From the NCBI RefSeq assembly GCF_007830055.1, contig NZ_VLLE01000002.1, positions 445,953-509,952 on the forward strand: a stretch of 64,000 nucleotides of DNA. The letters run 5' to 3'. A program made the translations under genes and the position numbers. The notes beneath the pieces were generated by a model that was given only the letters and a program-made list of their open reading frames with translations, was not told where the DNA came from and did no database searches. Positions 1 to 8,442 of this stretch are shown here, one piece after another. Source of the DNA: Lacibacter cauensis. GTDB lineage: Bacteria; Bacteroidota; Bacteroidia; Chitinophagales; Chitinophagaceae. Position 1 is the first letter of the stretch, and the number at the start of each line of letters is the position of its first letter.

Positions 1-234
1 GCTGCCTCAGGAACGGTTCAGCTAACATTCCCCGATGTAAAGCCAGGCGCCTACCAGATTCGTGTGCTGAATAACAATGGTCAGCTGTTTTACAGTTTTC
101 AAAAACAAATCAGTGGTAAAAATGAAACGGAGCAGATTCACCTGAGTAAGCAGATGGCTGCAGGAATATATGTTGTACAGGTTACAGATGAAAAGAATAA
201 AATGATTCAGAACAGTAAACTCATTATTCAATAA
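1..234 (+). CDS. T9SS type A sorting-domain protein, C-terminal part (cut by window edge)
   Basis: Frame 1 is open from base 1 to the TAA at 232-234 and has no start inside the window, so this is the last 77 residues of a longer protein. It closely matches the C-terminus of the next gene (shared blocks AASGTVQL, KPGxYQIR, YSFxKQIxGKNET, NSKLIIQ against SSKLIVQ). That end is a type A T9SS sorting domain, a beta-sandwich recognised by the type IX machinery and normally removed on export. Only 6 nt separate the stop from the next ATG, so the two genes form a tandem paralogous pair, probably one transcript. The function of the missing N-terminal part is unknown. Confidence 0.8.
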   Translation, partial: AASGTVQLTFPDVKPGAYQIRVLNNNGQLFYSFQKQISGKNETEQIHLSKQMAAGIYVVQVTDEKNKMIQNSKLIIQ

Positions 235-240
235 ACTGCT

Positions 241-1236
241 ATGAAAACGATCTGCTTAATTGTACTTTGTTCAGCTTTAACCGTAAACACTTCTGCACAG
301 GCTCAACAACAAAAAGAATCAGCTTCGAAAAATTCGGATACAATTCGTTTACGTTGCAGCGGTACTCTTGCCGCAAATGATGTGCTATATGTTGTTGATG
401 GATTTTTGGTAACCGATAGAGAAATAAACCTGCTCGATCCAACAGATATTGTATCCATTGATCTGATAAAAGAATCAACTACTAAAATCTACTCTTGCTA
501 TACTAAACCGAAACCCGTTGTGCTTATCACAACCAAAAAGGCAAACAGGAAAATTTTGCATGTGGTTGATGCAAAAACAAATGTTGGGGTAAGCGCTGCA
601 AGTCTGCACATCGCTTCTACAAATGCAGCAAAGGTGATGGCTTTTATTGCAGATGACTATGGCCGTTATGAAACAGACTCGCTCATTGCAGATGAAAGTC
701 TGATTACAGTAACTGCAACAGGTTATCAGCCGCTGCAGCTAACGGGTAAGCAGGCGAAGAAGGCAAGATACCGTTTCGAATTGAAGCCAATTTTTGTTGA
801 GTTAAAAGAAATTACAGTAATGGCTTATTCAAGGATTTCATGTGGACGAGGAAATGCAAAAATGTCTGCATTAAAAATGGATGAATTGGCCGGGAGGTTT
901 GTCTGTTTGGCTGCCGGAGTAAAGATTTTAGAAACACAAAGTAAGAAGGAAAGTGCTGTTATTGCTGAGCAAGCAAAGATCAAGGTTTATCCTAATCCCG
1001 TGGCTGCCAGCGGAACGGTACAACTTTCTTTTTCTGATTTGAAACCGGGAGTCTATCAAATTCGGTTATCTAGCGCCTCCGGTCAGTTACTTTACAGTTT
1101 TAAAAAACAGATCACCGGCAAAAACGAAACGCAGCAATTGCCTGTTACTAATGCAATGCCCGCCGGTATGTATATGATACAGGTAATGGATGAAAACAAA
1201 ACCCTGCTGCAGAGTAGTAAACTCATTGTTCAATAA
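241..1236 (+). CDS. Secreted protein with TonB-plug-like segment, carboxypeptidase-regulatory-like domain and T9SS sorting domain
   Basis: 331 residues. Residues 1-22 form a signal peptide ending near SAQAQQ. Residues about 48-100 copy the signature of a SusC plug domain (LYVVDG, then LDPTDIVSIDLIKE, then VVLITTKK), although no barrel follows. Residues about 104-180 look like a carboxypeptidase-regulatory-like/DUF4480-type beta-sandwich. Residues about 246-331 begin KVYPNP and form a type A T9SS sorting domain. The protein is therefore expected outside the cell or on its surface. It is the second of two tandem paralogues and is followed by a strong hairpin terminator. A role at the surface is inferred; no enzymatic motif is seen. 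Confidence 0.75.
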   Translation: MKTICLIVLCSALTVNTSAQAQQQKESASKNSDTIRLRCSGTLAANDVLYVVDGFLVTDREINLLDPTDIVSIDLIKESTTKIYSCYTKPKPVVLITTKKANRKILHVVDAKTNVGVSAASLHIASTNAAKVMAFIADDYGRYETDSLIADESLITVTATGYQPLQLTGKQAKKARYRFELKPIFVELKEITVMAYSRISCGRGNAKMSALKMDELAGRFVCLAAGVKILETQSKKESAVIAEQAKIKVYPNPVAASGTVQLSFSDLKPGVYQIRLSSASGQLLYSFKKQITGKNETQQLPVTNAMPAGMYMIQVMDENKTLLQSSKLIVQ

Positions 1237-1262
1237 GGTTTGCTTTGGCAAACACCTATGCC

Positions 1263-1290
1263 GGGCCGCCATTGGCGGCCCTTTTTCTTT
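1263..1290 (+). terminator. Rho-independent terminator
   Basis: GC-rich stem GGGCCGCC/GGCGGCCC (1263-1270 with 1274-1281) with a 3-nt loop, followed by TTTTTCTTTT. It ends the tandem T9SS-protein transcript. The remaining 1291-1530 shows no ORF or RNA that I recognise. Confidence 0.85.
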
Positions 1291-1530
1291 TCCACAAAAT
1301 TTAAGTTTGGTTTGATATTTGTTTTTAGAAAATCATCTCACCAATAATCCCGTTTGTAGCTACGAGTGTCTTACAGCTGTCTCCATGAAATAATTATTCA
1401 ATGAAAATTTTTTGCAGCCAGCTGCGATGATTATTCCGACTGACTGGCTTTGCAGAAAGTTTTGTTACAGCATGTGGCAAATGAAAAACAACAACAAATG
1501 CACACATGAAACGCATTTAAACGGGAAGCT

Positions 1531-2835
1531 ATGATGTATACAGGTTTTACAGCTGCTGCAGTGGTATCGCTGCACATAATAGAGTTGCTGGTAATTATTG
1601 TTGCTGCAATAACAGCGGGGTATTTGTTAAAACTATTCTGGAGCCAGCTACGAAAAGACAGTTATTCGAGCGAGGAGGAAGCACGGGAGACTGCAGTAGA
1701 AGTATTGCAAAATAAATTCAGTGCAGAAATTCTTCGGCGTGAAGAAACGGAGGCGCTTTTACAGGATGAAATCAAAGCAGCTGAAAAACGACATATGGAT
1801 CTGCAGGTGCAATACGCCAAGGCATTAACACATATTGAAGAACTGAAAAATGGAACGGCAAAAACCGATTTATCCGAACAGGAAACAGTGATGCATAACC
1901 TGCAGGAAAAAATTATTCAGCAGGAGCGTAACCTGCTGGAAGCAGAACAAAAACTTCGTCAATCGGAACAGCAACGAAACGCAATTGATCAACAATACTG
2001 TGAATTAATCATACAAAACGAAAACGAACAATCACCAGAGGAAACTGAAAAACCAGAGATACATCAACTACGTCAGCTTTTAGCTGAAACGCAAGTGACA
2101 AATGATCGTCTGACTGCTCAACTTGAAGAAGCACAGGAAGAAATTCAACAACTACAGCAACAATTGATTGGTTCTTCCGCAAGCGATAAAGAGCAGCATT
2201 TGCAACAACAGATCATGCAATTGAAAGAGCAATTGAAGGAGGCTATACAAAATCAAAGCCTCAGCGAGGAGATGTTGCTGCAAAAAGCAGGCATTACGGC
2301 CACAAGAATCCAGGCTTCGCAGGTGGCTGAAAAAGTTGAGCAGTTCAGAGATCATTTAACAGCTATTCTCCGGGATACTTACTCTTACGAACAGCTGCTT
2401 GCAAGTAACGAACGTTTAAACGAAAGCATCACCAAACTGCAACAAGAAAAACGAACAGCCGAAGAAGAACTGTTGCAACTGCAGCCAATGCTTGCCGAAA
2501 GGGAAAGGCTGGAAGAAGAAATTAAAAATGTGCAGGAGAATATGCGTTTAAGAGAAGATGCGTGGATGGAACAAACAGGTTCGTTACAATCTTCGGTAAT
2601 GGCTTTGCAGGAACAGCTGCAGCAAAAAGAACAGGCCATTGAAGAAATGCACAAAACAAAACAGCAGCAAGTGCAATTAATTGAAGAACTGCAGCACAAA
2701 CTGCAGGAGCGGGAACGCTTGAGCAAGGAAATGCTGCTGGTGATGAAAGATATTGAAACCAGGTTTGCTCATTTTCAAACTGCCACCGAAGGGCAGCCGG
2801 TTATTAACGGCAACGGGCACATGCAGTACCAATAG
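1531..2835 (+). CDS. Membrane-anchored coiled-coil protein of unknown function
   Basis: 434 residues. One hydrophobic segment lies at about residues 10-35 (VVSLHIIELLVIIVAAITAG), then a short basic stretch, then about 380 residues of Glu/Gln/Leu-rich heptad sequence with hardly any Gly or Pro. The picture is a single-pass inner-membrane protein with a long cytoplasmic coiled coil, resembling the general design of RmuC or ZipA-like scaffolds, but no RmuC nuclease core or other catalytic motif is visible. The ATG pair at 1531/1534 starts just before the membrane segment. It sits 20 nt ahead of the next unrecognised gene and may be co-transcribed with it. I do not recognise the family. Confidence 0.65.
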   Translation: MMYTGFTAAAVVSLHIIELLVIIVAAITAGYLLKLFWSQLRKDSYSSEEEARETAVEVLQNKFSAEILRREETEALLQDEIKAAEKRHMDLQVQYAKALTHIEELKNGTAKTDLSEQETVMHNLQEKIIQQERNLLEAEQKLRQSEQQRNAIDQQYCELIIQNENEQSPEETEKPEIHQLRQLLAETQVTNDRLTAQLEEAQEEIQQLQQQLIGSSASDKEQHLQQQIMQLKEQLKEAIQNQSLSEEMLLQKAGITATRIQASQVAEKVEQFRDHLTAILRDTYSYEQLLASNERLNESITKLQQEKRTAEEELLQLQPMLAERERLEEEIKNVQENMRLREDAWMEQTGSLQSSVMALQEQLQQKEQAIEEMHKTKQQQVQLIEELQHKLQERERLSKEMLLVMKDIETRFAHFQTATEGQPVINGNGHMQYQ

Positions 2836-2855
2836 ACACAACCATTCTACCATAT

Positions 2856-3314
2856 ATGTTACAATTCAATACCGCTGAAATTTCATTATTACTGCAACAG
2901 AAGTTAAGTTTAACAAGTGTTCACACAGCTTCCCTGCCCGCAGTAAGCAGGGAGGCTGTTTTTGTTCAACCTGCTGAACAGTTACAAACCTTCAATTTTT
3001 TGTTTTACGAAACATCACTCCGGTTCGATCAGCTGCATAACATGCTATTGATTTTTGAACCGGGCGAATTCTCCAATAAATACTGGATGCAGTTTCAGTT
3101 AGGCAGTCGTTATTACAGCAACCTGCTGGATGTATGCGTACCGTTTACAAAGCACGAATTGGGATTGTATTCGATAAAGCATTTGTACCTGAATGCTGCT
3201 AAGTTTGAAAAGTGGATGAGTGATATACACGGCATCGAATTTCTGCAACGGTCTACACCCGTAAAGCGCATCAGTGAAAAAGTAAAAAGTTTGTTGCTGT
3301 TACTGCCCATTTAA
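2856..3314 (+). CDS. Hypothetical protein, 152 aa
   Basis: No signal peptide, membrane helix or known motif is seen. The composition is that of a folded soluble protein with many aromatic and hydrophobic residues; the middle part (FLFYETSLRFDQLHNMLLIFEPGEF) suggests mixed alpha/beta structure. It follows the coiled-coil membrane protein by 20 nt on the same strand, so a shared transcript and a linked role are plausible. It ends 11 nt before the convergent chitinase. I do not recognise it. Confidence 0.5.
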   Translation: MLQFNTAEISLLLQQKLSLTSVHTASLPAVSREAVFVQPAEQLQTFNFLFYETSLRFDQLHNMLLIFEPGEFSNKYWMQFQLGSRYYSNLLDVCVPFTKHELGLYSIKHLYLNAAKFEKWMSDIHGIEFLQRSTPVKRISEKVKSLLLLLPI

Positions 3315-3325
3315 CCGGCAGCTGG

Positions 3326-4420
3326 TTATTGGCTTCTGGTATTCGTAATTATTTGTAACAAACCGTTTTCAGGTTTGTCGAGCGACAGTTCCCAAAACAT
3401 GATGCCGCCAAGTTTTTTCTGTTGTATATACTTCACTTTTGCTGCAACAGAAACTGCATCATCAAAAGTAGCGAAGGTTTTTGTGCGTTCGTTGTAGGCG
3501 TAAGGGGCCTGTGCAACAGTATCTCTGTAATAAACAAAACCGCTGTCGGTGTTGAGGCGTTGCTGAAACTGGCTGAAGGAGATAAACGATTTGAAGCTGC
3601 CTGACTGGTACAAGCCGTTATTGTTGTTACTTACCTGTTCCCATGTTCGGGCATAAAAGGCAGCACCAAGAATGATTTTCTTGAGCGGAGCGTTGATGGA
3701 TTCAAAGTAGCGGACAACATTATCGGCCGATCTTTTTTGTGTTGCTGTTGAGTAGAGTGAAGTGTGATGGCCTGTTACTTTACTGTAGCCGCCAACAAAA
3801 TCGTAGGTCATTACGTTTACGAAATTGATAACGGGCAGCACCGCTTTCCAGTCGATGGATTCCTGTAAAAATTCATCAAAACCACCAGCTGCAAAGCTGA
3901 TGATCTTTTGCTTGCCCAATGTTGTACGCAATGCTTTTACGAGTGCAGTAAAATTGTCTCTGTCTTCTTTTCTGTACGTGTGACCGGGGTGCCCTTCAAT
4001 AGCAGGGTATTCCCAATCAAGATCAATCCCATCGGCTTTAAAATACTGCAGCAGTTCTTTTACCGATGCTGCAAATGCTGAGCGTCCTTCGTTTGTAGAA
4101 AACACGTCAGAACAGGGAGCACAACCGCCCCAACCACCTAGCGACAGCAAGACTTTCAACTTTGTATTTCTTTTTTTCAGTGCTACCAGTTTGTGAATGG
4201 TAGCAGTATCTCTTGCACTGCCAATGTGTAAACGATTACCTTTTAAATGCCCAAACGAAAAAATGATTTGAGTCAACTGCTCTACCTTGAATTGGTCTAT
4301 CGCTTGGCTGCCACCGGCGTAGTAAGCAATTATTTCCATGTGGTTGTCTGCAGTTTTTTGTGCTGTACACATACTGCAAGTAAGTACAAACAGGAGGATA
4401 CCGATGATGCGTTGCTTCAT
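3326..4420 (-). CDS. Secreted glycoside hydrolase family 18 (chitinase-like)
   Basis: 364 residues with a signal peptide (residues 1-20, CSMCTAQ). It carries both GH18 signatures: SLGGWGG at 93-99 (strand beta-3) and DGIDLDWEYP at 130-139. Glu137 is the expected acid of the DxxDxDxE motif in a TIM barrel that cleaves beta-1,4-GlcNAc linkages by substrate-assisted catalysis. The C-terminal GGIMFWELSLD is the usual beta-8 strand with its Trp. Length is typical of single-domain bacterial GH18 enzymes; no chitin-binding module or T9SS tail is seen. The exact substrate (chitin, chitooligosaccharide or another GlcNAc polymer) is not settled by sequence. The next gene upstream on this strand is xerD, 18 nt away. 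Confidence 0.9.
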   Translation of the reverse strand: MKQRIIGILLFVLTCSMCTAQKTADNHMEIIAYYAGGSQAIDQFKVEQLTQIIFSFGHLKGNRLHIGSARDTATIHKLVALKKRNTKLKVLLSLGGWGGCAPCSDVFSTNEGRSAFAASVKELLQYFKADGIDLDWEYPAIEGHPGHTYRKEDRDNFTALVKALRTTLGKQKIISFAAGGFDEFLQESIDWKAVLPVINFVNVMTYDFVGGYSKVTGHHTSLYSTATQKRSADNVVRYFESINAPLKKIILGAAFYARTWEQVSNNNNGLYQSGSFKSFISFSQFQQRLNTDSGFVYYRDTVAQAPYAYNERTKTFATFDDAVSVAAKVKYIQQKKLGGIMFWELSLDKPENGLLQIITNTRSQ

Positions 4421-4438
4421 ACTGAGTGTTGTTTGTGG

Positions 4439-5347
4439 TTAAGCTTTTTTTCCAAAGCCGGGATGATATTGCTCCAATGTTTTACGCAGGAACTCACGGT
4501 CGAGATGCGTATAAATTTCGGTAGTGGTAATACTTTCGTGGCCCAGCATTTCCTGTACAGCACGTAAGTCGGCTCCGCCTTCTACCAAATGCGTAGCAAA
4601 GGAATGACGGAAGGTGTGTGGCGAAATGTTTTTTTCAATACCTGCTTTCCTGGCTAGTTCTTTAATGATGAGGAAGATCATTACTCTTGTTAACTCATCG
4701 CCACGACGGTTGAGAAAAACATAATCTTCTTTTCCTTTTTTCGGCTGCACATGCACACGAATATTGTTTACATAAATTTCGATGTATTTAACAGCGCTGC
4801 TGCCAATGGGCACTAACCGTTCTTTATCGCCTTTACCAATTACACGAATGAAGCCTACATCGAGAAAAAGGTTCGATAGTTTTAAATTCACCACTTCACT
4901 TACACGCAAACCGCAACTGTACATGGTTTCAAGAATAGCTTTGTTACGACCGCCTTCCGGTTTGCTCAGATCTATCTGGTTGATCATGCTTTCAATTTCT
5001 TCGTAGCTGAGTGTATCGGGGAGTGTGCGTTTGAGTTTGGGTGCTTCCAGCAATGCAGTAGGGTCTGTTGTGCTGATCTGTTCCAGCAGACAGTATTTAT
5101 AAAACTGCCGAAGCCCCGAAATAATTCTGGCCTGGCTGCCTGCACTCATGCCCAGCTCGGCAATCCATTTTACAAACTGCTGCAGGTCTTTTAATACCAG
5201 CTCCGAAGGATTTTTCAGATCATTGATGTGCTGCAGGTATTGCGTCAGCATTTCAACATCGTGCAGGTAAGCTTCCACTGAGTTATCACTCAGCGAACGT
5301 TCCAGTTGCAGGTAAGCTTTAAAACCTTTTTTATACGGGTCCCACAT
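4439..5347 (-). CDS. xerD: Site-specific tyrosine recombinase XerD
   Basis: 302 residues from the ATG at 5347. The frame is open 16 codons further, but those codons fall where family members have no sequence. The N-terminal SAM-like core-binding domain is at about 5-95. The catalytic domain holds all tyrosine-recombinase residues: Arg148 (CGLRVSEV), Lys172 (GKGDKERL), His244 and Arg247 (HTFRHSFATH), His270 (LGHES) and Tyr279 (IYTH). XerD with XerC resolves chromosome dimers at dif before division. Length and the LGHESITTTEIYTH block match XerD. Its upstream side carries a long low-complexity inverted repeat that separates it from the YkgJ-type gene. Confidence 0.93.
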   Translation of the reverse strand: MWDPYKKGFKAYLQLERSLSDNSVEAYLHDVEMLTQYLQHINDLKNPSELVLKDLQQFVKWIAELGMSAGSQARIISGLRQFYKYCLLEQISTTDPTALLEAPKLKRTLPDTLSYEEIESMINQIDLSKPEGGRNKAILETMYSCGLRVSEVVNLKLSNLFLDVGFIRVIGKGDKERLVPIGSSAVKYIEIYVNNIRVHVQPKKGKEDYVFLNRRGDELTRVMIFLIIKELARKAGIEKNISPHTFRHSFATHLVEGGADLRAVQEMLGHESITTTEIYTHLDREFLRKTLEQYHPGFGKKA

Positions 5348-5372
5348 TTGTTGTCTCAATAGTTTACTAAAA

Positions 5373-5457
5373 TTGCCACTAAGACACGAAAGCACAAAGA
5401 AACACGAATAAAAAAATGCTTAGCGAACTTTTTGTCTTTGGGTCTTTGTGGCATTGC
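5373..5457. repeat. Low-complexity inverted repeat (CACTAAGACACGAAAGCACAAAG type)
   Basis: The left arm begins TTGCCACTAAGACACGAAAG and the right arm ends GTCTTTGGGTCTTTGTGGCA. The two arms are imperfectly complementary across an A/T-rich loop. Similar sequence, made of repeated CACAAAG/CTTTGTG words, recurs at 32338-32385. It lies between xerD and the YkgJ-type gene, outside both likely start codons. Confidence 0.65.
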
Positions 5458-5513
5458 TTTATTATTTTAAACACTTGAATCCCTATATTCGCTGTTTAAT
5501 AATCAATACCGGT

Positions 5514-6029
5514 ATGCAATCATCAAAACCCATGCATCTTCCTTTCTTCAAACGTTTAATGCAACAGAACCGTCGTCGTTTCCGTTATTTTCTTACCCGT
5601 TTGGAAACAGTGAAGCCAAAAGGAATGGATAAGCTGGCAAAGGAAATGGATAAAGAAGTGTGGGCCGAAACGGATTGCCTGGCTTGTGCCAACTGCTGTA
5701 AAACCATGACACCGACATTTACCAAGCAGGATATTAAACGCATCTCTGCACACTTTAACCAAACGCCTGAAGAGTTTACCGAGAAGTGGTTGTACAAAGA
5801 ACGCAGCACCGGCGATATGATGAACAAGAAACAGCCCTGCCAGTTTCTGAATTTGAAAGACAATAAGTGTTCGATTTACGAAATACGTCCGGTTGATTGT
5901 GCAACCTTCCCGCATCACACCAAAAAGAACTTTACGGATTGGGTACATGTGTACAAACAGAACGTAGAGTATTGTCCGGCTACTTATAAATTGGTAGAGA
6001 AAATGATGGAGAAAGTAGGAAAGATCTAA
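5514..6029 (+). CDS. YkgJ family cysteine-cluster protein
   Basis: 171 residues from the ATG at 5514. An upstream GTG at 5448 would start inside the repeat and is unlikely. The Cys pattern is the YkgJ/UPF0153 hallmark: CLACANCC near residue 43, then PCQFLN, NKCSIYEIRPVDCATFP, and a later Cys (EYCPAT). These cysteines are thought to bind zinc or an Fe-S cluster. The cellular role of the family is not known to me. The N-terminus is basic and Arg-rich without a signal peptide, so it is cytoplasmic. A hairpin follows the gene. Confidence 0.85.
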   Translation: MQSSKPMHLPFFKRLMQQNRRRFRYFLTRLETVKPKGMDKLAKEMDKEVWAETDCLACANCCKTMTPTFTKQDIKRISAHFNQTPEEFTEKWLYKERSTGDMMNKKQPCQFLNLKDNKCSIYEIRPVDCATFPHHTKKNFTDWVHVYKQNVEYCPATYKLVEKMMEKVGKI

Positions 6030-6051
6030 GAACGCTTATGCAACTATACTT

Positions 6052-6100
6052 GAATCGTCATTACTGTTAACGCTTGTTACGGTAGTGACGATTCTTTTTT
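6052..6100 (+). terminator. Hairpin terminator between convergent genes
   Basis: GAATCGTCATTACTG pairs with CGGTAGTGACGATTC (two G-T wobbles) across a TTAACGCTTGTTA loop, followed by TTTTTT at 6095-6100. It serves the YkgJ-type gene; the right arm overlaps the last codons of the convergent GNAT gene. Confidence 0.7.
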
Positions 6101-6595
6101 CTGCTGCAGGCAAAACAGTTTCAGGTTTTCACCTTCCTGTATGATAGTGCCGCTTTCAACAAATCCTGCTTTCAATAATACTTTTTGCGAAGCAAGATGT
6201 TGCGGAAGAGTGATGGCCATAATTACATCACGCTTGATTGTTTGAAAGGTATAATTGATGGAAGCAGCAACCAGTTCTGTTGCATAACCTTTGCCCCATG
6301 CATGTTGCAAAAAGCCATAGCCCAAATGATAGTTCACGGTATCTTCTAACGGCAGTAATGAAAATGAACCAATGTATTCGCCGGTTGCTTTTTCAATTAC
6401 TGCAAAACGACCGATGCCCGGATGATCGAGATAAAACTGCAGGTTCTCCAACAGGAATGCATCAGTTTGTTCTCTTGTTTTTGGTGCACGAATAAAGCGC
6501 ATCACTTCTGCATCGCCATGAAAGCGAAAGAATGCATCGCCATCGGCAGCGGTATAAGTTTTTACCAATAATCGTTCAGATTCAAATAGGATCAT
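6077..6595 (-). CDS. GNAT family N-acetyltransferase (RimJ/RimL-like)
   Basis: 172 residues covering one GNAT fold. The start (ILFESERLLVKTYTAADGDAFF) is the usual RimJ/L first strand. The acetyl-CoA loop is QHAWGKGYATE at about 104-114, and ASQKVLLKAGF near 141-151 is the typical helix alpha-4 segment. The acceptor may be a protein N-terminus or a small amine; the sequence does not tell. Gene order is GNAT then prfC on the opposite end, with a gap of 96 nt, so linkage to prfC is weak. Confidence 0.85.
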   Translation of the reverse strand: MILFESERLLVKTYTAADGDAFFRFHGDAEVMRFIRAPKTREQTDAFLLENLQFYLDHPGIGRFAVIEKATGEYIGSFSLLPLEDTVNYHLGYGFLQHAWGKGYATELVAASINYTFQTIKRDVIMAITLPQHLASQKVLLKAGFVESGTIIQEGENLKLFCLQQKKESSLP

Positions 6596-6691
6596 AGCTG
6601 CTTTTCGTCGGTGCGGCCATCGGCCGTAAGACGTATAACTGGAGTTTTTTGTTTAGTTGGTATGACGGTTTGCAACCGTACCAACCACTGT

Positions 6692-8278
6692 TTACTTATG
6701 AATTTCGCTGGTAAAGTGGAACTCAATATCGGGGTTGTTCTGCCGTTCGGTATTGAGGAACCATTCGCTTTGTGCCAGGTAAACCAGATGCCCGTCTTTA
6801 TCTGCCGCAATATTGTTGGTTTTAAAACGGGTAAACTCGTCCAGCTTTTTTTGATCTTTACTCGTAATCCAACAAGCTTTATAATAGGGTAGAGAACGGA
6901 ATTCTGCACTGGCGCCATATTCCTGCAACAAGCGGTATTGAATTACTTCAAACTGCAGTTCGCCTACACAGCCAATGATCTTTTTGTTACCGCCAAACTG
7001 GGTAAACAGCTGCGCCACACCTTCGTCGGTTAACTGCAGCAAACCTTTTTCCAGTTGCTTGGTCTTCATCGGATCTTTATTGATCACTTCCTTAAACAAT
7101 TCCGGCGAAAACGAAGGAATACCGGTGAAGTAAAAATTTTCACCTTCTGTAAGTGTATCACCAATTTTAAAGTTGCCGGTATCAAACAAGCCCACCACAT
7201 CGCCCGGATAAGCTTCTTCAATCACATCTTTCTGGCGGGCCATAAAGGAATAAGGATTACTGAAACGTACATCCTTATCTAAGCGCACATGATGATAGTA
7301 TTTGTTCCGTTCAAACTTACCGCTGCACACACGCAAAAACGCAATTCGGTCACGGTGTTTGGGATCGAGGTTGGCGTGAATTTTAAAAATAAAACCGCTC
7401 AGTTTTTCTTCCTGCACATCTAAGTGGCGGGTAGATGTTTCTCTGCTTTGCGGCAAGGGTGCAATACGGATAAACGTATCCAGCATTTCTTTTACACCAA
7501 AGTTGTTTACGGCACTGCCGAAAAACACGGGTGCAATTTTTCCTTTCAGGTATTGATCAACATTAAGGTCACCGTATACACCATCTACCAGTTCCACATC
7601 TTCACGCAGGGTATTGGCATCGGCTTCGCCTACTTTTTCATCGAGTATTTTATTGCTCAGATCTTTAATTTCCACCACATCTTCATCGCTGGCTTTTGTA
7701 TTGGGCGTAAACAATACCAGCGATTTTTTATCGAGATCATATACGCCTTTAAATTCTTTACCGCTGTTGATGGGCCAGGTCATGGGGTGGAGGTGCAGGC
7801 TCAGTTCTTTTTCTACTTCTTCCAGCAAGTCGAAACGGTTCTTACCATCACGGTCCATTTTGTTGATGAACACAATTACCGGTGTATCACGCATGCGGCA
7901 CACTTCCATCAAGCGTCGGGTCTGGTCTTCCACACCATTCACACTGTCAATTACCAGGATAACACTGTCAACAGCAGTCAATGTACGGTACGTATCTTCT
8001 GCAAAGTCTTTGTGACCGGGTGTATCGAGCAGGTTGATCAATATGCCATTGTATTCAAACGTCATTACCGAAGTAGCAACCGAGATACCACGCTGGCGTT
8101 CAATTTCCATGAAATCGCTGGTTGCATGTTTCTTGATCTTGTTACTTTTTACGGCGCCTGCCACCTGGATGGCACCACCAAACAACAGCAACTTTTCGGT
8201 AAGGGTGGTTTTACCCGCATCCGGGTGGGAGATGATGGCGAATGTGCGTCGGCGGTTGATTTCGTTTGTAAATTTCAT
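6692..8278 (-). CDS. prfC: Peptide chain release factor 3
   Basis: 528 residues from the ATG at 8278. A second ATG at 8290 lies inside a repeat and adds only four residues. RF3 is the GTPase that removes RF1/RF2 from the ribosome after peptide release. The G domain shows the P-loop SHPDAGKTT (17-25), DTPGHKDF (switch II) and NKMD. Domain II and the RF3-specific C-terminal domain ([20 protein letters not shown]) follow. Length and the N-terminal [20 protein letters not shown] agree with RF3 rather than EF-G. It stands alone, divergent from the FtsX-type permease gene. Confidence 0.95.
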   Translation of the reverse strand: MKFTNEINRRRTFAIISHPDAGKTTLTEKLLLFGGAIQVAGAVKSNKIKKHATSDFMEIERQRGISVATSVMTFEYNGILINLLDTPGHKDFAEDTYRTLTAVDSVILVIDSVNGVEDQTRRLMEVCRMRDTPVIVFINKMDRDGKNRFDLLEEVEKELSLHLHPMTWPINSGKEFKGVYDLDKKSLVLFTPNTKASDEDVVEIKDLSNKILDEKVGEADANTLREDVELVDGVYGDLNVDQYLKGKIAPVFFGSAVNNFGVKEMLDTFIRIAPLPQSRETSTRHLDVQEEKLSGFIFKIHANLDPKHRDRIAFLRVCSGKFERNKYYHHVRLDKDVRFSNPYSFMARQKDVIEEAYPGDVVGLFDTGNFKIGDTLTEGENFYFTGIPSFSPELFKEVINKDPMKTKQLEKGLLQLTDEGVAQLFTQFGGNKKIIGCVGELQFEVIQYRLLQEYGASAEFRSLPYYKACWITSKDQKKLDEFTRFKTNNIAADKDGHLVYLAQSEWFLNTERQNNPDIEFHFTSEIHK

Positions 8279-8283
8279 GTCGA

Positions 8284-8353
8284 AGTTCATGGTTCATAGT
8301 TCATTGATAATAGTGGTCGGAAACGACTATGAACTATTAACTATGAACTATCG
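8284..8353. repeat. Inverted repeat of AACTATGAACTATG type between prfC and permease gene
   Basis: Left arm words GTTCATGGTTCATAGTTCATT, right arm TATGAACTATTAACTATGAA; the centre is GTCG-GAAA-CGAC, a short stem with a GNRA-type loop (8317-8328). The left arm reaches the alternative prfC start codon at 8290. Confidence 0.65.
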
Positions 8354-8409
8354 GCCTTTTTAAGCCCGCAAAGGTAAGCCGTCAAAGGCTTCCATTTGTA
8401 ACAATTTTC

Positions 8410-8439
8410 TTTGTGCTTCCACAAATCAGTATAAATTTG
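8410..8439 (+). promoter_or_regulatory. Bacteroidota-type promoter, TTTG-N18-TAAATTTG
   Basis: -33 element TTTG at 8410-8413 and -7 element TAAATTTG at 8432-8439, 18 nt apart, matching TTTG-N18/20-TAnnTTTG. The box ends 3 nt before the ATG at 8443, so transcription would begin at or very near the start codon. Confidence 0.65.
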
Positions 8440-8442
8440 ACT

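Noticed and set aside
5366-5457. Possible CRISPR-like or attachment-site repeat next to xerD
   Set aside because: There are only two imperfect inverted arms, no direct repeats with spacers, and no integrase cargo; xerD here is the housekeeping recombinase.
7424-8299. 291-codon plus-strand open frame opposite prfC
   Set aside because: prfC has full RF3 motifs on the other strand; the frame is a low-complexity His/Phe/Ile-rich shadow.
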